Source of the DNA: Sphingopyxis sp. LK2115 | GTDB lineage: Bacteria; Pseudomonadota; Alphaproteobacteria; Sphingomonadales; Sphingomonadaceae | Length of the DNA: 64,000 nt | NCBI RefSeq assembly: GCF_014595975.1 | Contig: NZ_JABWGQ010000051.1 | Span: 60,383 to 124,382 of the forward strand | Direction: 5' to 3' | Translations under genes and position numbers: made by a program | In this document: positions 28,187 through 36,847 of the stretch, piece after piece | Numbering within the stretch: position 1 is the stretch's first letter | Layout of the letters: every line of letters starts with the position of its first letter | Notes under the pieces: model-generated | The model's database searches: none | What the model was told of the DNA's origin: nothing | The model's input: the letters and a program-made list of their open reading frames with translations, nothing else

Positions 28187-28200
28187 ATATCCTTTCCTGC

Positions 28201-28316
28201 GAAGGCGGGCCGTCCGGAGCGGTTCTCTCTCCCCGAATCCGGCGCCTGCCTTTGCGGGGGTTCGGATTGCGTTATGTTGAACCGGCGCCGACTCAGCTTC
28301 GCTCGACACGAACGGG
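28201..28316. repeat. Inverted intergenic repeats between convergent genes
   Basis: tgcgaaggcgggc near the left is mirrored by gcctgcctttgcggggg further right, giving a long imperfect stem. A separate block, agcttcgctcgacacgaacgg (28295-28315), is a copy of the TCGAGCGAAG-type repeat seen at 41,049, 45,496 and 54,254. The region joins two convergent genes, so the stem could serve as a bidirectional transcript end. Confidence 0.55.
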
Positions 28317-28344
28317 GGCGTAGCACGGATTAAATACACGCCCG

Positions 28345-29928
28345 TCAATGTCCCATGTCGGCGGCCGACGCCGCAGGCGCGCCGACCCTGGGCGGGCGGA
28401 GCAGGAGGACGAGGGGCACCGAGAGCGCCGTCACCCACATCATCGCCCAGAAATCGTCGATATAGGCGACCATCGCCGCCTGTCGGTTGATCTCTGCATC
28501 GAGCATCGCCAGCGCCCGGTCGCCGACGATGCCGAAACGGTCGGCGGTCGAGGGATCGAGAAGCGCGACCGAGCTGCTGGTGACATGCGCGGCGAGATCC
28601 TGATGACTCGTCTGGATGTTCGTGCCGAGCAAGGTCGTGACGACCGAAATGCCGACCGAAGCGCCGAGACTGCGGAGCAGGTTGAGCAGGCTCGACCCGT
28701 CGGTGCGGTGCTGCGGCGCGATCGTCGCAAAGGCCATGGTATTGAGCGGAATGAAGATCAGCCCCATGCCCAGCCCCTGTACCAGCCCGCTGACAATCAC
28801 CGGCTGCATCCCCATGGCGAGCGACCAGTGGCTCATCTGCCACAGCGAAAACGCCGCAATGGCAAGCCCGGAACCGACGAGCCATCGCGCGTCGATCCTG
28901 CCCAGCAATTGCCCCGCGATCCACATGCTGATGAGGATGCCGATACCGCGCACCGCGAGCACCAGCCCGGTGTCGATCACCGGCCAGCCGAACAGATTTT
29001 GCAGCATCGGCGGCAACAGCGCCATCGACGCGAACATGACGATGCCGATGACGATCATGAAACCCATCGCGGTGACGAGGTTGCGGTCGGTAAGCATCGC
29101 GCGGCTGAACAGCGGCGCGCGCGCGGTGAACAGGTGGACCAGGAAAATCCACAGGCATGCGATCGCGACGCCCAGCTCGATCCATATTTCGGCGCTGTCG
29201 AACCAGTCGAGATGCGCGCCGCGGTCAAGCATCAGTTGCAGCGCGGCGAGCCCCAATGCGAGCATCGAAAAGCCGAAGAGGTCGAATCTGCGGTCGCGCC
29301 CGCGCATAGCGGGCAGCAGCGCCCACATCAGCGCGAGGGTGACAAGCCCGACGGGCAGGTTGACGTAAAAGACCCAGCGCCAGTTGACGCTTTCGGTAAG
29401 CCAGCCGCCGAGCACCGGTCCCATTATCGGCCCGATCATGATTCCCATGCCCCAGATCGACATGGCGCGCGCGTGGCGTTCGGGCGGGTTGATGTCGAGC
29501 ATCACCGATTGCGACAGCGGGGCGATGAAGGCCGCGAATATGCCTTGCAGAAAGCGGAAGACGACCATCTGTTCGAGCGATTGCGCCGCGCCGCACGCCA
29601 TCGACGCGACGATGAAGCCGGCGATCGCGGCAAGGAACAGCTCGCGCCGCCCGACGCGATCGGCCAGCCAGCCGGTGATCGGCATCGCGATGGCGCTTGC
29701 AAGGATATAGCTGGTGAGCACCCACGTCACCGTCTCGCTCGTCGCGCCGAGCGCCGATTGCATGTGCGGGATGGCGACATTGGCGATCGTCGTGTCGAGG
29801 ATCTGCATGATCGACGCGCCCATGACGGCAATGGTGAGCAGACCGCGGTAGCGCACCCGTTGGTGAAGGGGGATCGTATCGTCGGCGGGGAGCGTGGCGG
29901 CGGCGGGACGGCGGGGAAGGGATGCCAT
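28345..29928 (-). CDS. emrB: MFS drug efflux permease, DHA2/EmrB family
   Basis: 527 aa, 14 predicted membrane helices. DHA2 signs: motif C-like segment GPIMGPVLGGWLTE and the first-loop motif A-type GWLADRVGRRELF; the start QILDTTIANVAIPHM is characteristic of EmrB. Works with the EmrA adaptor and an outer-membrane channel to expel hydrophobic drugs. Third gene after marR and emrA, separated from emrA by a 189-base spacer holding a long stem. Confidence 0.92.
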   Translation of the reverse strand: MASLPRRPAAATLPADDTIPLHQRVRYRGLLTIAVMGASIMQILDTTIANVAIPHMQSALGATSETVTWVLTSYILASAIAMPITGWLADRVGRRELFLAAIAGFIVASMACGAAQSLEQMVVFRFLQGIFAAFIAPLSQSVMLDINPPERHARAMSIWGMGIMIGPIMGPVLGGWLTESVNWRWVFYVNLPVGLVTLALMWALLPAMRGRDRRFDLFGFSMLALGLAALQLMLDRGAHLDWFDSAEIWIELGVAIACLWIFLVHLFTARAPLFSRAMLTDRNLVTAMGFMIVIGIVMFASMALLPPMLQNLFGWPVIDTGLVLAVRGIGILISMWIAGQLLGRIDARWLVGSGLAIAAFSLWQMSHWSLAMGMQPVIVSGLVQGLGMGLIFIPLNTMAFATIAPQHRTDGSSLLNLLRSLGASVGISVVTTLLGTNIQTSHQDLAAHVTSSSVALLDPSTADRFGIVGDRALAMLDAEINRQAAMVAYIDDFWAMMWVTALSVPLVLLLRPPRVGAPAASAADMGH

Positions 29929-29950
29929 TAGCGCGCAGCGTCAAAATCTT

Positions 29951-30076
29951 CCCCATCGACTTGCGATGGGCAGGGGGGGCGCTTGCGAGGCGAACGGTGC
30001 CGGGGCCGCGACGGCGGTGTCATCGCCCCTCCCTCAGCCCTGGCGGCCGCCACCGCCCCATCGCAAGCCGATGGGG
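29951..30076. repeat. Long inverted repeat in the emrA-emrB spacer
   Basis: Arms of 20 bases: 29951-29970 (ccccatcgacttgcgatggg) and 30057-30076 (cccatcgcaagccgatgggg) match at 19 of 20 positions as reverse complements. The enclosed 86 bases are GC-rich and partly self-complementary. As RNA it would make a strong stem between emrA and emrB messages. Confidence 0.75.
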
Positions 30077-30117
30077 AGGATCGAAAAGGTGGCAATGGCT
30101 CCACATGGTGCGCACCC

Positions 30118-31221
30118 CTATTTCCCCGCCACCGCGCCGCGGCCGGTGAACACCGTCACCTTGGCCGACAGCCCGGCGATCATGTCGCGTGCCGGCTTTT
30201 CGTCGAACGCGATGCGCACAGGGACACGCTGCGTGACCTTGACCCAGTTGCCGGTGGCGTTCTGTGCCGGGAGCACCGAAAATTCGCTGCCCGTGCCTGC
30301 GCCGATCGTCAGCACATGGCCGCGGACCGTCAGCCCCGGATAGGCGTCGAAGCGGATTTCGGCGCGCTGGCCGACGCGCATGTCGGCAAGGTCGGTTTCC
30401 TTGAAATTGGCCTCGACCCACGGGTGGGCGGTGTCGACGATGGTCAGCGCGGGAAGGCCGGCGACCATCGTCTGCCCGACCTGCAGGCGATCGGCCTGTG
30501 CGACGCGACCGGCGCGCGGTGCGCGGACGGTGGTGCGCGCGAGATTGACCTCGGCCTGCGACCGCTGGACGCGTGCGGCCTGAACCTGCGGGTTGATGCC
30601 GCTCGACGGCCCGGCGGCGAGTCTGGCGCGCGCTTCCACCGCGGCGGCTTCGGCCTGGCGGACGCGCTCGCGCGCCTGCGCAAGCGCGTGGCGCGCCGCA
30701 TCATAGGCGGCGCGCGTCGTAAAGCCCTTTTCCATCAGCGCCGCCTGCCGGTCGAAATTGACCTGGGCGAACTTCACCTCCTCGCGCGCCGCGGCGATGT
30801 CGACGTTCGAGCTGTTGGCGCTTGCGGCGAGATTGCCGACTTCGACCTCGGCGGCGTCGATCGCCGCGGTCGCCTGGGCGACGCTCAGCGCATAGGGTTC
30901 GCCATCGATGCGAAAAAGCAATTGTCCCCTGGAGACCTGCTGCCCGTCGCGCACGGCCACCTCGATGATGCGCCCGCCGACCTCGGCGGCGACCGACACC
31001 TTGTCCATCTGGACATAGGCATTGTCGGTCGACACCGATCCGCCACCGAGCAGCCACCAGCCGCCACCGCCCGCAACCAGCGTGAGGGGGAGTCCGAACA
31101 TCAGCAAGCGTGTGCGCCAAACGGTTTTCGTTGCGGTTTCTGTGGCCGGGTATGGCACCGGGTCCGCTTTGGGCGGCGACACGGCGTCGGCCTGGGGCCG
31201 CGTGCGGGCGAGCTGGTCCAT
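30118..31221 (-). CDS. emrA: HlyD/EmrA-family efflux adaptor
   Basis: 367-aa periplasmic adaptor. One N-terminal membrane helix (LLMFGLPLTLVAGGGGWWLL), then the biotinyl-lipoyl half STDNAYVQMDKVSVAAEVGGRI, two long coiled-coil helices (about residues 110-215), the second lipoyl half TTVRAPRAGRVAQADRLQVG and a beta-barrel end. Start at MDQLARTRP, whose ATG shares one base with the marR stop (TGATG). Joins EmrB to an outer-membrane channel that is not encoded here. Confidence 0.92.
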   Translation of the reverse strand: MDQLARTRPQADAVSPPKADPVPYPATETATKTVWRTRLLMFGLPLTLVAGGGGWWLLGGGSVSTDNAYVQMDKVSVAAEVGGRIIEVAVRDGQQVSRGQLLFRIDGEPYALSVAQATAAIDAAEVEVGNLAASANSSNVDIAAAREEVKFAQVNFDRQAALMEKGFTTRAAYDAARHALAQARERVRQAEAAAVEARARLAAGPSSGINPQVQAARVQRSQAEVNLARTTVRAPRAGRVAQADRLQVGQTMVAGLPALTIVDTAHPWVEANFKETDLADMRVGQRAEIRFDAYPGLTVRGHVLTIGAGTGSEFSVLPAQNATGNWVKVTQRVPVRIAFDEKPARDMIAGLSAKVTVFTGRGAVAGK

Positions 31222-31667
31222 CAGGCGGGCTCCGTTTCCTTCACGCAGACGCGCCGCGACAGGTTGGCGCGCACGCGCGCGACGAGATCGAGGAGCCGGT
31301 CGCGTTCGGCGGCGCTGAGCCCCTCGAGCGCATCGTCGTTCAGCGCCTCGACGACAGGGCGGATACCGCCGAGCAGATCGGCGGCGCGCGTGGTCAGATA
31401 CAGTTGCCACGCGCGGCGGTCGGCGGGGTCGGGGCGACGTTCGACCAGCCCCGCCTCGACCAGCCGATCGACCATCCGCGACAGGGTGATCGGCTCGACC
31501 TCGATCAGGTCGGCAAGCGGACCCTGCCGTATTCCCTCGTGGCGTTTGAGATAGGTGATGAGCCGCCATTGCAGCGCGGTGATGCCGCTATTCCTGACGC
31601 GCGCATTGAAGGCGCGCCGGTAGAGCCGCGCGGTGTCGTTGAGGATGAAGCCGATCGTTTCCGTCAT
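31221..31667 (-). CDS. MarR-family repressor of the emrAB operon
   Basis: 148 aa. Winged helix with GITALQWRLITYLKRHEGIR, the recognition segment EPITLSRMVDRLVEAGLVER and the wing RRPDPADRRAWQLYLT. Start at MTETIGFILND; the 12-residue upstream extension reads through the operator. Known relatives (EmrR/MarR) release DNA on binding phenolic drugs. Heads the marR-emrA-emrB operon, with a perfect 22-bp palindrome just upstream of its start. Confidence 0.92.
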   Translation of the reverse strand: MTETIGFILNDTARLYRRAFNARVRNSGITALQWRLITYLKRHEGIRQGPLADLIEVEPITLSRMVDRLVEAGLVERRPDPADRRAWQLYLTTRAADLLGGIRPVVEALNDDALEGLSAAERDRLLDLVARVRANLSRRVCVKETEPA

Positions 31668-31676
31668 GGCATGACA

Positions 31677-31698
31677 TATAATAGCAATTGCTATTATA
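31677..31698. promoter_or_regulatory. Perfect 22-bp palindromic operator for MarR
   Basis: Half-site tataatagcaa is followed directly by its exact reverse complement. TAGCAATTGCTA-type cores are standard for MarR/EmrR dimers. It lies 10 bases before the marR start and in the leader shared with the divergent DsbA-like gene, so both directions could be repressed. Confidence 0.85.
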
Positions 31699-31793
31699 AT
31701 CAACCGGCAGGTCGTATTGGCAACCGTCTCGAATATGGTGTAAAAATTATTTACAGCGCTTGCATGTCGCTGATTTTCAGGCAGGATGTGGCG

Positions 31794-32441
31794 ATGACTT
31801 TGACGGCCGACCTTTTCTGGTCCTTTCGCTCACCATACAGCTATCTTGCGATCGGCCGCTATCGTGCGCTGGCCGCGAGCCACGACGTGACGATCAACCT
31901 GCGCCCCGTCTATCCGCTCGCGATCCGCCAGCCCGACTTTTTCGAGCGCAACCATCCCAACTGGCTGAGCTATATGATGCGCGACATGATCCGCGTGGCG
32001 CAGTTTCACGGCATTCCCTTCGGCCCGCCGCGCCCCGACCCGATCGTGCAGGACGTGCGGACGCGAGCCATCGCCGATGAGCAACCGCATATCTATCGCC
32101 TCACCCGGATGGGGCAGGCGGCGACGCGGCGCGGCAAGGGGCTCGCCTTTGCGCACGAGGTGGGGCAGATTATCTGGGGCGGGGCGGTCGACTGGCATAT
32201 CGGCGATCATCTGGCGGGCGCGGCACGGCGCGCCGGGCTTGACCTGGCCGAGCTGGAAATCGAAGCAGGTGACGACGCCGTGGCGCTCGACAACGAAATC
32301 GCGGCCAATCAGGTCGCGCTGGAAATCGCGGGCCATTGGGGCGTGCCGACCCTGGTGTTCGAGGGTGAACCCTTTTTCGGGCAGGACCGGATAGAGATGG
32401 CGAAGTGGCGGATGGAGCAGAAGGGGCTGCGGGCGCGATAG
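31794..32441 (+). CDS. DsbA-family/2-hydroxychromene-2-carboxylate isomerase-like protein
   Basis: 215 aa, thioredoxin fold start LFWSFRSPYSYLAIGRYRAL with the SPYS serine in place of CxxC (kappa GST/HCCA isomerase group). The C-terminal cis-Pro strand is GVPTLVFEGEPFFGQDRIEM. Start at the second ATG, which has caggatg as RBS; an ATG ten codons earlier is the alternative. Divergent from the marR operon, so it may be co-controlled in a detoxification response. Confidence 0.83.
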   Translation: MTLTADLFWSFRSPYSYLAIGRYRALAASHDVTINLRPVYPLAIRQPDFFERNHPNWLSYMMRDMIRVAQFHGIPFGPPRPDPIVQDVRTRAIADEQPHIYRLTRMGQAATRRGKGLAFAHEVGQIIWGGAVDWHIGDHLAGAARRAGLDLAELEIEAGDDAVALDNEIAANQVALEIAGHWGVPTLVFEGEPFFGQDRIEMAKWRMEQKGLRAR

Positions 32442-32444
32442 GGC

Positions 32445-32732
32445 GTGGGGTGGGTCGTCACCCTGACGTTGCTTGTCGCGGGCTGCGGTTTTGGGGCGCA
32501 GGCGGCTGCACGGACGAAAGGCGATTGCGCAGAGTTTGCAGGGGTCGCAAAGACGATATCGGGATTCACGCGGAAACGCGGGGTTGAAGCCGTTGCCGAC
32601 GATATATCGCTTGACGTCCCGGCCATCCACGCCCTGTTCGATGAACGGCTGCGCCGATCCTTCTTTCGGCTCCCCGACAGCCGCGACCCCGCATCCCTTG
32701 CCCGGTTGCGTGAGCTTCGGCGATGCGGCTAA
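32445..32732 (+). CDS. Possible small lipoprotein
   Basis: 95-aa frame from a GTG three bases after the preceding stop. It opens like a lipoprotein signal (VVTLTLLVAGCGFGAQA, lipobox LVAGC). The remainder (TKGDCAEFAGVAKTISGFTR ... FRLPDSRDPASLARL) is unlike known families. Third-position G+C is lower than in its neighbours and no clear RBS exists, so it may be non-coding. It ends nine bases before the hydrolase start. Confidence 0.4.
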   Translation: MGWVVTLTLLVAGCGFGAQAAARTKGDCAEFAGVAKTISGFTRKRGVEAVADDISLDVPAIHALFDERLRRSFFRLPDSRDPASLARLRELRRCG

Positions 32733-32741
32733 GGCGGCACC

Positions 32742-33506
32742 ATGACCATCGATCCCCATTTTTTCGAGGCGCGCGACGGCGTGCGGCTGGCGTGGCGCGA
32801 AACGGGGCCGGAGGCAGGTGGCGGCCGGCCGGTCGTGCTGCTCCACGGCCTGTTTTCGAGCGGCGAGGTCAATTGGATCAAGTTCGGCACCGCGGGGCGC
32901 ATCGCGGCCGAGGGCTATCGCGTCATCATGCCCGACCTGCGCGTGCACGGGTCGAGCGACGCGCCGCACGAGGAAGCATTTTACCCGTCCGACGTGCTGG
33001 TGCGCGACCTGGAGGATCTGGTCGCGCATCTGGGCCTCATCGATTTCGACCTTGGCGGCTTTTCGCTCGGCGCGCGGACCAGCGTGCGCGCGGTCGTCGC
33101 GGGGATGAAACCGCGTCGGCTGATCCTGGGCGGCATGGGGCTGGCGGGGCTGGCCGGCTGGCAGCGGCGCGGCGCCTTTTTCAAGCGCGCAATCGCCGAA
33201 TATGAGACGGCGAAGCGCGGCGACGACACCTGGCTGTCGATCCAGTTCATGAAGACGATGAAGGTCGACCGCATCGCCGCGGGGCATTTGCTCGACAGCT
33301 TTACCGACACGCCGCCCGATGCGCTGGCGGCGCTGACGATGCCGGTTCTCGTCGTGTGCGGCGAGCAGGACCGCGACAATGGTTCGGCCGAGGAACTGGT
33401 GGCGGAACTGCCCGATGCGCGGCTGGCGACGATTCCGGGGACGCATATGTCAAGCGTGACCGAGGCGGCGCTCGGCGAGGCGATCGCGGCGTTCCTCGCG
33501 GCTTGA
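32742..33506 (+). CDS. Alpha/beta hydrolase
   Basis: 254 aa. Core features: oxyanion segment VVLLHGLFSSGEVNW, nucleophile elbow GGFSLGARTS with Ser, acid region MPVLVVCGEQDRDNG with Asp, and catalytic His in IPGTHMSS. Closest to small esterases and lipolytic hydrolases; substrate unknown. Followed by the M2 peptidase 75 bases on. Confidence 0.87.
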   Translation: MTIDPHFFEARDGVRLAWRETGPEAGGGRPVVLLHGLFSSGEVNWIKFGTAGRIAAEGYRVIMPDLRVHGSSDAPHEEAFYPSDVLVRDLEDLVAHLGLIDFDLGGFSLGARTSVRAVVAGMKPRRLILGGMGLAGLAGWQRRGAFFKRAIAEYETAKRGDDTWLSIQFMKTMKVDRIAAGHLLDSFTDTPPDALAALTMPVLVVCGEQDRDNGSAEELVAELPDARLATIPGTHMSSVTEAALGEAIAAFLAA

Positions 33507-33580
33507 CCCGGCGCGCGGCGGGCGTCAAGCTGGACCTATCGCGCCAGAGAGCGCAACCGAAACTCCAGAGGACGCACTCC

Positions 33581-35407
33581 ATGAAAGCCATGATCTCGAC
33601 GCTGTCGCTTGCCCTGTCGCTCGCGGTGGCAACCCCCGCCCTTGCACAGGCGGCGCCCGCCGCCGCCCCCACCGCGGCCGACGCCGAAGCCTTTATCGCC
33701 GCGGCCGAAAAAGACCTGTTCGACTATAGCGTCGAGGCGAGCCAGGTGAACTGGGTCAATGCGACCTATCTCACCGAGGATACCGACGCGATGGCGGCAC
33801 GGATCAACGCGGTCGGCACCGAAAAGGCGGTGAAATATGCGCTGGAGGCCGCGAAATACAGCGATGTTCCCGGCATCAGCGCCGAAACGATACGCAAGCT
33901 CAATATCCTGCGCACGGGTCTCGTGCTGCCCGCGCCGACGACGCCGGGCGCCGCAACCGAACTCAACCAGATCGCGACCGACCTGCAGTCGCAATATGGC
34001 AAGGGCCGCGGCACGCTGAACGGCAAGGAGATTTCGGGGTCGGACATCGAGGCCGAGATGGGCAATATCGACCGCACCCCCGCCGAACTCGCCGAAATGT
34101 GGACGAGCTGGCACGACAATGTCGGTGCGCCGATGAAGGATGATTATGCCCGCATGGTCGCCATCGCGAACGCGGGTGCGAAGGAGCTGGGCTTTGCCGA
34201 CACCGGCGCGATGTGGCGGTCGGGATACGACATGTCGCCAGAGGATTTCGCAAAGACGACCGAGCGTTTGTGGCAGGAAGTGAAGCCGCTTTACATCGCG
34301 CTCCACACCTATGTCCGCTCGAAGCTCAACGAGAAATATGGCGACGCGGTGCAGCCCAAGACCGGCCCGATCCGCGCCGACCTGCTCGGCAATATGTGGG
34401 CGCAGGAATGGGGCAATATCTATCCGCTCGTCGCGCCGCCGGGGACGGGCGACCTTGGCTATGACATCGGCGAGCTGCTCGCGGCGCAGGGCAAGTCGCC
34501 GATCGACATGGTCAAGATCGGCGAAAACTTCTATTCGTCGCTCGGCATGGCGCCGCTGCCCGATAGTTTCTGGACGCGGAGCATGTTCACCAAGCCCGCC
34601 GACCGCGAAGTCGTCTGCCACGCTTCGGCGTGGAACATCGACAACAAGGACGATATCCGCATCAAGATGTGCATCAAGGTGAATGCCGACGATTTCGTCA
34701 CCATCCACCACGAGCTTGGCCATAATTATTATCAGCGCGCCTATAACAAGCAGCCGTTCCTGTACCTGAACGGCGCCAACGACGGCTTTCACGAGGCGAT
34801 CGGCGATTTCGTCGCGCTGTCGATCACGCCGCAGTATCTGGTCGACATCGGCCTGCTCGACAAGGCGAAGGTGCCGAGCGCCGACAAGGATATCGGGCTG
34901 CTTCTGCGGCAGGCGATGGACAAGGTCGCCTTTCTGCCGTTCGGCCTGCTCATCGACCGCTGGCGCTGGGGCGTGTTCGACGGGACGATCCAGCCCGCCG
35001 ATTATAACAAGGCGTGGACCGAGATGCGCACCCGCTATCAGGGCATCGTCCCGCCGACCGAGCGCCCCGCCGATGCGTTCGATGCGGGCGCAAAATATCA
35101 TATTCCAGGCAACACGCCCTACACGCGCTATTTCCTGGCGCGCATCCTGCAATTCCAATTCTATGAGGCGGCGTGCAGGCAGGCGGGGTGGAAGGGACCG
35201 CTTCACCGCTGTTCCTTCTATGGCAACAAGGATGTCGGCGCGAAGCTCAACGCGATGCTCGAAATGGGGGCGTCAAAGCCGTGGCCCGACGCGCTTCAGG
35301 CCTTCACCGGCAAGCGCGAGATGTCGGGCAAGGCGATGGCCGATTATTTCGCGCCGCTGAAAAAATGGCTCGACGAGCAGAACAAGGGCAAGCCGCAGGG
35401 TTGGTAA
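33581..35407 (+). CDS. Peptidase M2 (ACE-like peptidyl-dipeptidase), secreted
   Basis: 608 aa with a signal peptide (ISTLSLALSLAVATPALAQA). Zinc site HHELGHNYY (HExxH) followed by the third ligand Glu in GFHEAIGDFVA, as in the angiotensin-converting enzyme family. The substrate-binding region KYHIPGNTPYTRYFLARILQ is also typical. Releases dipeptides from peptide C-termini in the periplasm. Start at MKAMISTLS after ccagagga. Followed by a strong terminator. Confidence 0.93.
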   Translation: MKAMISTLSLALSLAVATPALAQAAPAAAPTAADAEAFIAAAEKDLFDYSVEASQVNWVNATYLTEDTDAMAARINAVGTEKAVKYALEAAKYSDVPGISAETIRKLNILRTGLVLPAPTTPGAATELNQIATDLQSQYGKGRGTLNGKEISGSDIEAEMGNIDRTPAELAEMWTSWHDNVGAPMKDDYARMVAIANAGAKELGFADTGAMWRSGYDMSPEDFAKTTERLWQEVKPLYIALHTYVRSKLNEKYGDAVQPKTGPIRADLLGNMWAQEWGNIYPLVAPPGTGDLGYDIGELLAAQGKSPIDMVKIGENFYSSLGMAPLPDSFWTRSMFTKPADREVVCHASAWNIDNKDDIRIKMCIKVNADDFVTIHHELGHNYYQRAYNKQPFLYLNGANDGFHEAIGDFVALSITPQYLVDIGLLDKAKVPSADKDIGLLLRQAMDKVAFLPFGLLIDRWRWGVFDGTIQPADYNKAWTEMRTRYQGIVPPTERPADAFDAGAKYHIPGNTPYTRYFLARILQFQFYEAACRQAGWKGPLHRCSFYGNKDVGAKLNAMLEMGASKPWPDALQAFTGKREMSGKAMADYFAPLKKWLDEQNKGKPQGW

Positions 35408-35433
35408 ACGCCGCGGGCAGGGCAGACACGAAG

Positions 35434-35467
35434 GGGCCGGGGAGAGGACTTCCCGGCCCTTTTTTTG
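35434..35467 (+). terminator. Rho-independent terminator of M2 peptidase gene
   Basis: An 8-bp G+C stem (gggccggg with cccggccc), a ten-base loop and a run of eight T. Ends transcription 30 bases past the stop. Confidence 0.93.
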
Positions 35468-35543
35468 GGGTGAGGTCGGCGGAATCCAGTGTCGGCAGCG
35501 TCGGGGGCGATTCGAAACGTTCACTTCTGTCCGTTCGCCTTGA

Positions 35544-35699
35544 CGATGCCGCTGCGGCGTGGGGATCGATCCAACGGTCGAGGATGTCCCGGATCGGCAT
35601 CGCGTCAAAGTGGTTCCAGCGTTCGCGACCGCGCCGTTCGGCGATCATCAGCCCGGCCTCCTCCAGCAGCTTCAGATGCTGCATCACCGAGCAGCGGTC
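35544..35699 (-). pseudogene. ArsR-type regulator fragment (C-terminal part only)
   Basis: The frame contains RCSVMQHLKLLEEAGLMIAE, the recognition helix and start of the wing of an ArsR-type regulator, then RGRERWNHFDAMPIRDILDR and a tail WIDPHAAAAS. The N-terminal half that should precede it (helices 1-2) is absent. Beyond the tail the frame runs on into unrelated terminator DNA, so the true stop is gone too. It abuts an SRPBCC fragment on the other strand; these two families are normally neighbours in the same direction. Confidence 0.7.
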
Positions 35700-35708
35700 G
35701 ATTTCGGG

Positions 35709-35882
35709 AAGGCGCTCGACGACGGGCGCACGCTCGTCGAGATTGCCGAAGAGGGCTGGCGCGAAAATCAGGGTGCGCTGAAAGCGAGCTATGGCCATTG
35801 CGAGGGCTGGACGCAGATGCTCTGCGCGCTCAAGGCATGGCTGGAACATGGCATCAATTTGCGTGCGGGGATGTATAAATAG
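35709..35882 (+). pseudogene. SRPBCC/AHSA1 domain protein fragment (C-terminal part only)
   Basis: Encodes LDDGRTLVEIAEEGWRENQG followed by KASYGHCEGWTQMLCALKAW and LEHGINLRAGMYK, the final helix region of an SRPBCC (AHSA1-like) ligand-binding protein. The first roughly 100 residues are missing; upstream the frame is only the antisense of the ArsR fragment. Probably what remains of an ArsR-SRPBCC gene pair after an inversion with loss of the middle. Confidence 0.7.
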
Positions 35883-36015
35883 CGCGAGTGGTCGCCTTTT
35901 CTTCGTTCGTCACTTAAAAAGCTGTTGCAACAATATGGTTTTGCGACAATTTCCAGCGACATGCCGGGGCACGGGGGCTGTCTTGCGGTGCCGGATTCGT
36001 GACGAAGGAGGATCT

Positions 36016-36837
36016 ATGAAGCGTCTTGCCCTGACCATCGCCCTTGCTGCGGGTCTTCCCGCCGCGGCCAATGCCGCGACCTGCGAACAGGGTTTCGTGA
36101 AAAAGGGCAATCCGGTGACGGGGCTGCGCTTTATCGCGACGACCAATGTTCCGGGGATGAGCGCGGCTAGCGCTGTCGGGCAATTGAACGGCATCGTTGC
36201 TGCAAAAGGTTATGACATATTGGCCGCGGAGCAGGAAAGCGGCTCGATGCTGATCGAGCAGCCGCAGACCGGAAAGGCGCGCTCTTTCCCGATCGAGATT
36301 GCCGCCGACGGTGCGGGCAATGTGCGTATGGAGGCGAAGCTGCGTCCCGCGATGGGCATTCCCGAAGCCGCGGCGAAGGCGGAGATGTGCGGCATATTGA
36401 ACCAGCTCAAGGGCGGCAAGGCGGGCGAGGCGCTTGCGGCAAAGGGCATGCAGGCGACGACCGCCGCCGGCGCGCCGATCCGCATGAGCGTCTTGCGCTT
36501 TTCGCAGGACATCACGGGCGAGGCCGACAAGAACAGCGCCGCGGTGCCGCTGCGTTACAAGAATAAATCCTTCACCCTTTACGGTCCGGTCGCCTATGTC
36601 GGGCCGGTCGGCGACAGCTATCGCGTCGAATGGAAACTGGTGTCGAACGTGCTGACCGACATCGTGCCCGGCCGTTCGTCAGCGGGGATGACGGTGAACT
36701 GCGTGCTGGCAAAAGGACAGGGGCCTTATGCGCTCAAGCTGAAACCCGGCAAGCACGCCGAGCTGACGGGGACGTTCGACCGCCTCGATTATGGCCTGTC
36801 GCTGGTGTGGCTCAAGGATTGCCGCCCGGTGAAATGA
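36016..36837 (+). CDS. Secreted protein of unknown function
   Basis: 273 aa with signal peptide (RLALTIALAAGLPAAANA) and strong RBS AAGGAGG. Four Cys after maturation (TCEQGF, AEMCGIL, VNCVLA, KDCRPV) could pair. Residues 25-150 have an alternating alpha/beta character (GLRFIATTNVPGMSAASAVG); the rest is mostly beta (FTLYGPVAYVGPVGDSYRVE). No family recognised. Probably periplasmic or outer-membrane associated. Confidence 0.75.
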   Translation: MKRLALTIALAAGLPAAANAATCEQGFVKKGNPVTGLRFIATTNVPGMSAASAVGQLNGIVAAKGYDILAAEQESGSMLIEQPQTGKARSFPIEIAADGAGNVRMEAKLRPAMGIPEAAAKAEMCGILNQLKGGKAGEALAAKGMQATTAAGAPIRMSVLRFSQDITGEADKNSAAVPLRYKNKSFTLYGPVAYVGPVGDSYRVEWKLVSNVLTDIVPGRSSAGMTVNCVLAKGQGPYALKLKPGKHAELTGTFDRLDYGLSLVWLKDCRPVK

Positions 36838-36847
36838 CGGGTGAGGG

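Noticed and set aside
28348..29931. 527-codon + strand frame opposite emrB
   Set aside because: Exact complement of the permease gene, with no family features.
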